Shown: positions 42,267 through 51,342 of the stretch, one piece after another
Numbering within the stretch: the stretch's first letter is position 1
Layout of the letters: every line of letters starts with the position of its first letter
Origin: Scleromitrula shiraiana
Taxonomy: Eukaryota; Ascomycota; Leotiomycetes; Helotiales; Sclerotiniaceae
Assembly: GCA_028455995.1 (NCBI GenBank)
Contig: JABELC010000002.1
Coordinates: 1,488,001-1,552,000 of the forward strand
Reading direction: 5' to 3'
Length of the DNA stretch: 64,000 nucleotides
Program-made: the position numbers and the translations under genes
The notes under the pieces: generated by a model
Database searches by the model: none
What the model was told of the DNA's origin: nothing
Seen by the model: the letters and a program-made list of their open reading frames with translations, nothing else

Positions 42267-42705
42267 CTTTCACAGTTCTCTTACAAAACGAGAAGGATAG
42301 GATCCAATGAGAGACATACTTTATAAGGAACCAAACAGTATCTAGCCTTCTGGCTAGTAAAATTTGAATAAAATACTTACAATCCGGCCTCAGCAGTATT
42401 GTCGATGATACCCCAAAACTCGAGTTTTATCTAGAGCTTGAAGAGGGTAGCAACTATACTCTAAACGTGAAGAAGGCATAACTATGCATATATGGTTATG
42501 TTCACATCTTTCAACAAATCAGAGAAGCACTTCAATGGTGTCCGGTCAGAACATTGTGAAAACGGTTGAAACTTCACAGTGTTCTCGGTGATTGTTACTT
42601 GGGATGCATCAAACGCGCTGCAATCGCTGCATTTAAGCCCAGGGCCTAAACGTTTGGTGTAGGAAGAAGGAGCGATGATGGATGTATGGTTCCACCAGTG
42701 AGTGT

Positions 42706-42894
42706 ATTAAATCATGAACCATCATACTATACCAGATCAAAAATGTATATTCTCAATATCTAAATTACAATCAAACAATCGAATATTATAATTATCTATA
42801 AGAAACTTGATTATTATAATAGTTTGATTGCTCAAAACTAAATTAGATATTATAATACTTAGATTGTTTGATCAGAGGATGGTTCATGAGTTAG
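42706..42894. mobile_element. MITE, copy A, about 189 bp
   Basis: Left terminus TTAAATCATGAACCATCAT and right terminus ATGGTTCATGAGTTAG are inverted repeats of each other. Both are bounded by TA, consistent with a TA target duplication as made by Tc1/mariner-type transposases. The interior is AT-rich with TTTGATTG/CAATCAAA inverted motifs and has no ORF, so the element is non-autonomous. Length equals copies B and C within a base or two. Confidence 0.82.
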
Positions 42895-43819
42895 CAGAGA
42901 TCGATATCCAGACTCACCGGTCTTATGGAATCTATAACCTAATAATTGTAAAGCAAAATACGAACTTTAGAAACTTCACTCACTCTTCTTGAGAGGGTAA
43001 TTTTTCCGACCGTTCTTTGCTGTCTTGATGAGTCTACATATTCTAACTCGGAATGGAAGTATCTCATCGAGATATTGAAGTTTTGGATGTTGGGCTAGTT
43101 GGGTTCAAATACCATATATAGAACTCGAGCCTTGAAGGGCAAAGTTACGCTTGCTGTCGGCTGACTAATCCTTGATAGCTTCAATGCGCCTCGCTATCCA
43201 TCTATAGCAACGCCCTCAATTAGAACTATATAATAGATATTAGAATGCGATTTTATTGATAAGGCTCTTCATAATTCCAGATCACAGAAACGAAGTTTTG
43301 TTACTATTGTATTCAAACTTCTTTTCTTTCAAGATTTTCTTTACGCCAGGCCAGGACCAAAGAATTCTAGGGCACTCCCGACGCTCTAATAATACCTAGG
43401 CACGTGCTAGGTAAAGAATTGATAACACCTTAACACCTTAACACCTTACCGTACTTACCTAATAACCTTAGAAACTTTGGAGAGCTAACCACGTGTTAAC
43501 TTAACCTACGGAAGTTACAGCCACAGAATTGAAAATTGCCCAAATCGTTTTGAGTGACGAAATCCCTGTACTAATAACTAGTTCAGCCAACCCAACCGAA
43601 CCGAACCTTGGAAACCTTACAGCATTACAACATTACAGCACTTCTATTAACTATTACAACATCTTGGAAACTTGACTTCGAAAGATTCTTTTTGCAACAC
43701 AACAACGAAGACAACAACAAACCTTTACTACAAATTCGAGCTCAATTCCTCATTTACATTAAGAGAGATAGATACATCATTCAGAAGATAGCAAGAAGAA
43801 ACTCATAACTTCTTTCACA

Positions 43820-44974
43820 ATGGCTCCTCCACCTCCTGCTTCTCTTCCTCTACAGGAGAGGCTCATACAACTTGCGCAGACATTACAATGTGAGTACAAA
43901 TATCTTCTCCAGAAACTGATTTATGATAGCAAATACTGATTTTGATATCCTTACAGTTGCTTGGTTCGTAGGGTACGTCGAGAATTCTATTATTTCCCCG
44001 CATCTTAACAAAGCTTTCCTGGAGCTTGGATAATATGTGTACTCTTTACAGCTTTGTCGCTGCAGCTTGTTTAACTGCGGGAGGCTACATATGCGACTTT
44101 ATTATGATCGATTTGTTTTCTTACTAACATTCATGATTAGACATTTATCACTCCTCTTCTGTATCTTTAGATATGGACTTTCTTACATTTCCTTCAACTA
44201 TTATTCGGCATGGGCTAGATTCTCATATCGCCTCGCTTTTATATCAGCGGCGGTAACATATGGTATCGTGGTTTACAAGGCATTCCGTGCTCGCGCTAGA
44301 GCTGGACGAGGTCAACCAAGTGGCTATCTTTGGCTCGTAGCTGACGAGAATGTTCAATATTTGGGTACGTGTTCTCTTTTTTTGTTATCTTTGGGAAGAT
44401 AAGCCACTAACACGTAACAGGAATGGCACTCGTCTGGCTATTCTCTAAGCAGTACCCCCTCGCCATGCTTTCATTCGGAGTCTACTCTGTCTTCCATGTC
44501 GCGACTTATACTCGTACGAACCTTATTCCAACTCTTCAACCCGGACAAGGAGCTTCAGCACCAGGAGCCTCTCCTTCTGCCAAATCAACCCAAAAGCCAA
44601 ATGCTTTGGCAGACACCATTGGCAGATTTGTTAAGGAATACTATGACACTTCTATGGGCCTTGTTGCTCTTCTTGAGATTCTCCTCTGGGGTCGTCTTTT
44701 CCTCTCCGCTATTACCTTCCAAAAGGGATCATGGATTCTCATTACCGTCTACACCGCCTTCCTCCGCTCCCGATTTGCCCAAAGCGCATTTGTTCAAGCA
44801 CAATTCAGACAATTGGAGGCACGAATTGATAGTCTTGTTGGAGCTCAATCTACTCCTCCCGCCGCCAGACAAGTTTGGGAAGGTGTCAAGGGTACTGCGA
44901 GATCCTTCCACGATGCCACTGAAATCGGAAAGTACATTGGTGGGGGTGCCGGAGCTCCAAAGAAATCTTCATAA
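43820..44974 (+). CDS. POM33: Pom33/Tts1-like nuclear pore and ER membrane protein (TMEM33 family), 287 aa
   Basis: Four exons: 43820-43889, 43957-43972, 44141-44364 and 44421-44974 (864 nt). Exon 2 has only 16 nt. It encodes FAWFVG, which the family needs before the GHLSLLFCIFRYGLSYI segment of exon 3, whose acceptor follows a TTACTAACAT branch. The protein has about four hydrophobic helices: LQFAWFVGHLSLLFCIFRYG, FSYRLAFISAAVTYGIVVY, YLGMALVWLFSKQYPLAMLSFGVYSVFHVATY, and LVALLEILLWGRLFLSAITF with a following WILITVYTAFLRSRFAQSAF. The C-terminus is hydrophilic. Yeast Pom33/Per33 and fission yeast Tts1 shape tubular ER and help position nuclear pores. Start MAPPPPASLPLQERLIQLAQ is the only suitable ATG. 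Confidence 0.93.
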
Positions 44975-46048
44975 ACCACTCTGAACTGAAAGAACTTGGG
45001 AATGGGAAGGACTCGCCAATTGAACTCTTCCGGAAGTGTCGGTGAGGCATGGAAGGAATCATGAATCGGTAGGCTATTGGACATTCCATACCTGGACTTT
45101 AAAGATAAACGAAGGCGAGTCTGTAGAAGATTGAGTATCGGTTAGGGGCTTTTCAATTCAATAGGGTGTGTTTCTACAACCTAACAGCGATCGCCTTTAT
45201 TGGGTCGTGAATGTGGATGTGGATAGGGATGGGGATGGGGACGGGAAAGGGCAAAGGGGGGGTGAGAACAAACAAGCATGAAGAATTGTGTGTATTCGTA
45301 CTCAATAGCGAACAGTTATTTTCTTTTTCTTCATTTATATTTTTCTGCAGAAATTGTTTTTATTTGCGTGCATTCAAGTTCCAATAAAAATTTCGTAAAA
45401 CAAGCCGCCATCTATTCTAGATTGCCACTAGGAAAGGTGAGTGAATGTACCAGTAATTTTTTCGGTCTCATTTGCTTTTTTAGATCTTCAACTTCTGCTT
45501 TCTTTTGGTGGTTAATTTCCATCTCCGGTCGGAACACTCTTATAGATCGTCAACTTCTAATTTCCATATCCAACGGTCAACTCTCGACCTCCGATCAAAA
45601 GATTCCTTGCGATAACTATCAATCTACTTGATTTACATTAAGATACCAACTTTTAGGATTCCTTGATTTGTTTTGGCGGGCTGATTGAAAGATTTTCATT
45701 TTCCAAAACTTACAATCCTGCCGAGATTAGAAAACTACGTTGAAACGGTTTTCAATCAACTGACACTAGATATATTTCGCCTCAGCTGTTGTTTGTTGTG
45801 CAATCGGTTTGCATATCGCATCTTATCGGCTACCTTTTCACGCAATTTGGACTTTTGAGGTTGTGGTTTTCTGCAGCGAGATCTTCTAGATTTCATAATT
45901 AACCACTCTCGTGTCATTGTACATCTTTAAACTATTCAACAACTCCTCTTCTACGCGGCCTTCGTTTTCTCTGCTTGGTGCAACCTATCTTTCCGATCAT
46001 TCGGTATCTCAAAATTGTCCCGTTGCTTATGGTCAGCAAAATCTCAAG
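44975..46048. other. Intergenic between POM33 and the BTB-like gene
   Basis: 3' flank of POM33 and promoter/leader of the next gene. It contains a G-rich tract at 45225-45262. The BTB-like frame is open upstream from 45911 but has no ATG until 46049. Confidence 0.45.
45225..45262 (+). other. Potential G-quadruplex tract
   Basis: Six runs of three or more G (45225-227, 231-234, 237-240, 243-245, 249-251, 256-262) with loops of two to four bases fit the G-quadruplex rule. The tract lies about 250 bp past the POM33 stop on the sense strand, so it may be in the 3' UTR or near the polyadenylation region. Confidence 0.6.
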
Positions 46049-46846
46049 ATGGTTCTTGAAGAAATCCTAGCGATGCAAAATAGCAGCGATTACTCATTCG
46101 TCCAAGATTTGATGAAAATGGAGACGATCGAAATCACTACCTCTGAGGGTACACTGTGTTTCCCTCAAGCTCTTGCCACCCGCGTTTCTACTCGCTTTAG
46201 AGAACTATGCAAGAGTAAGGATGTACGCCCTCTCACTGCAGCTGATCTTGTAGGAGATGATGGAGCAAGTTATGAAAAGAAACTTCAAAGTGGCTCCTTT
46301 CATATACATCTCCACGCATTCATTTGGTGGTTATACACTGGAGTCGTGACCCAGCTTTCTCACGATGCCTGGTACTTTGGACAAAAGCTTAAAGCTCCCG
46401 CTTATCAGAATAGTATCATCCGGCGCATGTTCAAGAGATACGACGAATATGAACTGGTTGTCATCCGGAGCGCTCGCGGTCTCGCAGAATGCTGGGAGCA
46501 TGCCGATTTTTCCAGAGACTTTATCCCGGGTTGCAAAGCGAATAACGAAATATGTTGGGAGAACAAGAGACTACTTAAATTGGATCTTGACTTGGCTGCA
46601 TATCGTGGTCAGAAAGACCCTGAAGTTAGGGAGATATTATTATCAGGAGGTGAAATGGCATGTCAGCTTACGAAACTGATGGTTGAAAATGCAAAATCTC
46701 CTACTCGCATATTCCCTTTGGATCTCAAGAACATGGGAAATTACCTCATGGACGAGAATATAGACGTGGAAGATGAAGAGATAAAGGGAACGAAAAAGAG
46801 AAAGAGGGCTAACTTATCGATGGAGGATGTACTGCAGAATACATGA
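46049..46846 (+). CDS. BTB/POZ-like domain protein, 265 aa
   Basis: Single exon from ATG 46049 (MVLEEILAMQNSSDYSF) to TGA at 46846. Residues ~28-110 look like a divergent fungal BTB/POZ fold: METIEITTSEGTLCFPQALATRVSTRFRELCKS, then FHIHLHAFIWWLYTGVV, then a YFGQKLKAPAYQNSIIRRMFKRY segment in the place where BTB proteins have 'AD K Y ... LK N  A'. A long helical part follows. The C-terminus has a basic nuclear-localisation-like cluster (KGTKKRKR, about 248-255). Fungi encode many such proteins; partners and roles are mostly unknown. BTB assignment is moderate because the usual 'F.VHK..L' is replaced by LCFPQALA. Confidence 0.75.
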   Translation: MVLEEILAMQNSSDYSFVQDLMKMETIEITTSEGTLCFPQALATRVSTRFRELCKSKDVRPLTAADLVGDDGASYEKKLQSGSFHIHLHAFIWWLYTGVVTQLSHDAWYFGQKLKAPAYQNSIIRRMFKRYDEYELVVIRSARGLAECWEHADFSRDFIPGCKANNEICWENKRLLKLDLDLAAYRGQKDPEVREILLSGGEMACQLTKLMVENAKSPTRIFPLDLKNMGNYLMDENIDVEDEEIKGTKKRKRANLSMEDVLQNT

Positions 46847-48250
46847 CTGGTCGACTATCTAATACCTACCAGAGAGCATTTTACTGAAATTTAACAATGG
46901 CCTACCCATGTCAAACTCGAAAGAACCCCAGCTATTACGTCACTCACACTATAACTTTCTGCCAAGCAGCGCCTCATAATATGTTGATTCTCTATCATGC
47001 GTCATTCGACGGATATACGCTTTTTACGAAGCACAGATCGGAGCATGCATAAAAGATATACACACGCTCGTCAAAACAACTCAAATTCATCATCGGCATT
47101 TTTCCTATCTGGAAGGAGTACACAGTCAACCAGGAAGAAAGCACTCGGTTGAATAAGGATCCTTCAGTACATAGAACGATATTAAAATCCATTTGCCCAA
47201 CCTGACCAGGCTAGTTCATTTCTGAATGTCCGTTTGAAATATGGACATTTGATGATATTTTAAGCAAACCTTTTTTTCAATATCTATCCAGAATCTAAAT
47301 ATTCAAATATTGTTCAAGCCAATTTCATCTCAATATCTATACACAATACAAACGTTCAAAACTCAAAACACATCAGATACCATAGCTCGAACCATATCCA
47401 TCAATATCCCGATCCTAACCAAACCCGAGAGTAATCAAGCGCCAACATACCCACTTAATCGTACCCTTAATAAACGAATGACGAGGTTAAACAAGAACAA
47501 ATGTAAAGCATGCCATCCGACCGATAGCATGTATGCGAACGATTTAAATCATGCGCTTCTTCTTCATCTTTAAATTCCCGCGTATGATATTCCGTCTCCA
47601 CGGTTTTCCGACCACGGAAGTATACAATCTAGGTAAGTAGAATAATGATATCGTCCAATACACTAGAGTGTTATTCCTGCCTACTACCAACTGTCCGGTT
47701 CATCTTAATTGTGCTAAGAGGCAGTCAGAAACTAAATAGAAAGCAACTCCGTGAATGACTTGATATCTAACGGTTGTAACACTCGAGAATCTTTCCTTTA
47801 ACAGGATCTGGACCGACGTATTGAAATACATCCAAAAGTTGTATGTAAATGTTGTAGCCCGAAGCTTCACATTTGCCCAGATATTTATTTATCTTCGTAC
47901 CTAAGTAGGTATACACTGATTGCTATATCTGAGCTACTATCCTGGGGCCATACGCATTAGCCCACATCGAACGCATCTTCCCCTCATGTTAAGTCTATAA
48001 TTTCCCGATACCTTTGCCTGCGACACATTCTTTCTCCCCTTCAATAGGATAGAACGGAAAGACTTTTAATAAATAGATTGAAGCATTGCCATTATAGCTC
48101 AAACACACTCAAGACATTTCATTTCCTCTTTTAAAAAGACCTCTTAAAACATCTGCTAAGCAATATCCCATTGCGAAATCTCGCCGTGCCAATTTATGAA
48201 AATTTTACACATACAACCCATCTAGCCAGCTTTTACCTCGTGTTTCTAAG
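46847..48250. other. Intergenic, with a palindromic repeat copy
   Basis: 3' flank of the BTB-like gene, a palindromic repeat copy at about 47210-47370, then AT-rich DNA leading into the thiamine-diphosphate enzyme relic. A short frame at 47310-47573 begins inside the repeat and is not called. Confidence 0.45.
47210..47370. repeat. AT-rich palindromic dispersed repeat, copy 4
   Basis: Begins CTAGTTCATTTCTGAATGTC, the inverse complement of the family terminus, followed by CGTTTGAAATATGGACATTTGA, a TTCAAGCCAATT segment and a final module ATATCTATACACAATACAAACGTTCAAA. Same order of parts as copy 3. Confidence 0.6.
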
Positions 48251-50415
48251 ATGTCCCTTTCTTCCCATGTTAGCAAGTACACCGCATCAAATGCTTTCTT
48301 TGATGCTTTGACAGAGGTAAGAACTCTACTTTCTTGAAAATCAGAAGTATTTTGACTGACGCAAGAACAGTTTGGTGTTCAAGCTTACTTCGTAAACCTT
48401 GGATCTGATCATCTAAGTCTCATAGAGTCGATGCTGAAAGGACAGAAAGATAAGAGAGAGAGCTTCCCGGCCATCTACACATGCCCCAATGAGGTACATT
48501 CTCCCAATTAATATTTCTTAATGTCAAGTACCGGGCCTTCCCATTGGGGGATATTCATTCAACACTATTGTCTTGAACAATCAAAATATCATACTATTCA
48601 ACTTACTATTAATAATTAAGTCATCTAATTGTTCAACTCCAAGTTAGACGATGGAACCATAGAAATTTGTATTTAAGCTAATTCGTTTACGATCATCTAG
48701 ATGGTAGCACTTGCCATGGCCGATGAATGGGCCGGGCTACCGGTCGTGTACAAGCAGTTATTGTACATGTTGATGTCGGCACTCAGGCTCTTGGAGCTGC
48801 CCTGCATGATGCCAATACAGGGAGGGCGCCTGTTTTAATCTTTGCTGGTCTTTGTCCTTATACCGGAGATGGTGAATTACCAGGTTCAAGAACAGAGTAT
48901 CAACATTGGCTTCAGGATGCACCTGATCAGAAGGCCCTTGTTCGCCAATACTGCCGCTATGTGGGTGAGTTTCGTACCGGGTATACCGTTAAAAAGACCG
49001 TTGCAAGAGCATTACAATTTGCTACCAGCGATCCTCGCGGTCCAGTTTATCTCGCTGGAGCTCGGGAAGTGATGGCTGAGACACTAACTGAGCCATTATC
49101 ATTTAATGCGGAGAACTATAGACCGATCGGACCGGCTGCTTTGCTTCAATCAGCAGTCGAGACAATTACTGCGCCGTTATTGGGAGCTTAATCACCGCTG
49201 ATCATCACCGGATACTCGGAAAGGAACCACGCCTGCCCTGGAGAACTAGCCAGACTTGCAGACACTATCCCAGGACTCCAAGTTCTAGACACAGATGGAT
49301 GTGATATGTGCTTTCCAGCGTTACATCCTGCTTATGTTGGGTTCCGTCTTAGTTTCGACCAAGTTACCACAGAGGCCGATCTGATATTTGTTTCTGATTG
49401 CGATATCCTATGGATTTCTTCTCTCAATCCTCCGCGTAAGGATGCATTGATCTATCACATTGATGTTGATCCGCTCAATGCGTCAATGGGAATATCGTTT
49501 TTTTCCTTCAAATGGTAGATGGAAAGCGGACAGTTATGCTGCTTTAAACCAAATAAACCAACATCTTAGCACGAGTCCCCTGGTGAGAAATCTCACCGAT
49601 TCTGTATCTCAATAACGACGAGACATGGTTGTAAAGAAATATGAACAGCGACTCGCTTCTATTGCCAAGCTCGCTACCCCACCCACTGACGGCGCACTCG
49701 GTATCCATCATGTCGGTGAATGCTGTACCATCAGACACTATATTTGTAGTGGAGGCAGCCACATGTGCAATGTCTTTATTCGATCAGCACAAAGTCGAAA
49801 TACCCGGATCGTGGATAAATTCTGGAGGGGGCAGGACTTGGTTGGAGTGGCGGTGCGGCTATGGGTGTCAAATTAGCCTATGATGCTATTGGACAACCTA
49901 AGTTCGTCTGCCAGGTTACTGGTGACAAGACGCATCTTTTTAGTGTGCCGGGAAGTGTATACTGGGCTGCGTCGGGGTATGGCATACCGGTTCTGACTAT
50001 CGTGCTTAATAATAGGGGTAAGCTTCCCCTTCTCTATGCGATGACTCTTGTTTTTGTGCATACAAACATGATTATAGAAGAGACAACACTAACGAAACTC
50101 AATGCAGGATGGAACGCACCGCGCCAATCATACAGACTAATTCATCCCGAAGGTCTCGGAGCCACATCTACAAACAGAGATATGCATATGTCTCTCGACC
50201 CAATGCCGGATTACAGCGGCATTGCTAAAGCCGCTGCAGAAGAGAAATTCGGTTCATTAGAAGGTGGCTTATTTGCTGGCAAATTAACCTCTACTGCAGA
50301 ATTGAGATATACTCTTGATAAAGCTGTTAAGGCAGTCTTGAGTGGATGCGGGGCTGTGGTGGAGGTTGTGCTAAGTGTTGATGATATAGGAGACTCAACA
50401 ATTCGACCGCAGTAG
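48251..50415 (+). pseudogene. Decayed thiamine-diphosphate-dependent enzyme gene (acetolactate synthase/benzoylformate decarboxylase-like)
   Basis: Exons at 48251-48316, 48371-48493 and from 48701 onward give recognisable fragments of one protein in order. N-terminal: FFDALTEFGVQAYFVNLGSDHLSLIESM, with Glu in CPNE where the family has its ThDP-activating Glu. PYR-domain end: VQAVIVHVDVGTQALGAALH. Central: SPLIITGYSERNHACPGELARLADTIPGL and ALIYHIDVDPLNASMGISFF. C-terminal PP domain: VTGDKTHLFS..VLTIVLNN, a GDG-x-NN type motif with Lys for the last Gly, then WNAPRQSYRLIHPEGLGA. Lesions: one-base shift near 48731, TAA 49189-49191, shift in a T-run near 49500, TAA 49613-49615, shifts near 49715 and 49832. 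Codons after each lesion stay family-like. A last intron (about 50017-50106, 90 nt) remains intact. Intron 2 is unusually long (207 nt) and contains MITE-like sequence. Same strand as the transporter relic that follows. Confidence 0.88.
48549..48665. mobile_element. Possible degraded MITE inside intron 2 of the enzyme relic
   Basis: The 207-nt intron contains TTGAACAATCAAAATATC and TCTAATTGTTCAACTCC, which resemble interior motifs just inside the right end of copies B and C (TTGATTGTTCAA). Terminal ATTCATGAACC ends are not clear. It may be an eroded copy accounting for the extra intron length. Confidence 0.3.
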
Positions 50416-51342
50416 ACATTTCACTCAACCATTTCTGTTCACGGAAATATTATACTAAATGAGTGCCGCGTGATTTTCTTTGGTCAGCTATTAGTAGCAC
50501 GGTTGATAGATTTCTAGCCGATCTCCTTACGATATACCACCTTCAACACTTGCTTTTTCTATTCTAGGCAAAAACAATAACTTTGCATGATGTTGAGCAA
50601 CCGTGATTAAAGTGACAAATCTGCAACCGCGGCGATGTAAATGCAATGTCGAATTATGTCCATATACCTTTCAGCACTTCATTGCAATTTTGTTCATCCA
50701 GAATTCAGAGTGGTGCACTATGCTGGTTTATGAACCACCTTATGATATTAAATCATATATGAATGTCAAAACTGTCTGATGGTCAGAAAACAACCAGGTA
50801 CTTTAGTCGTTTGATACAATTGGATGATCAAGAGAGTTCAATTGATTAAATCAAGATAAAGAATCTAATGACTTGATTGTTCAATTGAAAGGGTAGTACA
50901 TGAATCATTGCACGCCCTGGCGATGACAGAATGCAACCATCCTCAAAGATGAGACATCGGATAATGAATGGGGAATGCTGGAAAGATGGTGATTGTCAAG
51001 TATTGGAGGTATGAGATGTTAGATGCATATATTTGTCAGATGTTAGACGTAAGATATTGAAAGTAAGATCTTATAGGAGATCCCGCACACAATTCTACGG
51101 AAATTTCAATCAGCGTGATATTCTTAAGAAGATACTAACTAGAGAAATCATCTAGACGATCTAATTGGTTCAAAATCTCTATAGTCGACCCGCACAAATG
51201 ATCTTTTCTACACTATATCCAAGTCTAATTCACCTTAATATCCTCAGGACTTTCCTTGATCTTTTCCCTCATAGTTGCGTTGCTTCTACTATATTCTTCG
51301 CATACTAGCATTTGAAACTTCTTTGCACATACCAGGATCACC
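50416..51342. other. Intergenic between the two decayed genes
   Basis: Contains MITE copy B (50724-50911) and otherwise AT-rich DNA without features. It would have included the promoter of the transporter gene. Confidence 0.5.
50724..50911. mobile_element. MITE, copy B, about 188 bp
   Basis: Left end GGTTTATGAACCACCTTATG and right end GGGTAGTACATGAATCATTG are imperfect inverted repeats matching copies A and C. Interior TGACTTGATTGTTCAATTGA near the right end matches TGATTTGATTGTTCAACTGG in copy C. No ORF is present. The ends are more mutated than in A and C, so this copy is probably older. Confidence 0.75.

Larger units (their letters stand above)
41401..43819. other. Long intergenic stretch with duplication and MITE
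   Basis: No gene is seen. It contains a 79-bp tandem duplication (42109-42266), a full-size MITE (42706-42894), and three imperfect TAACACCT direct repeats near 43430-43455 just upstream of POM33. The right end is the POM33 promoter. Confidence 0.5.

Noticed and set aside
44037..44140. Alternative exon from an acceptor near 44051 in POM33 (reading FVAAACLTAGGY)
   Set aside because: It runs into a stop before a donor and lacks the conserved GHLSLLFCIFRYG segment. The acceptor at 44140 with TTACTAACAT branch restores the family sequence.
47310..47573. 87-codon plus-strand ORF
   Set aside because: Starts inside a dispersed repeat copy and has no domain or codon-like regularity.
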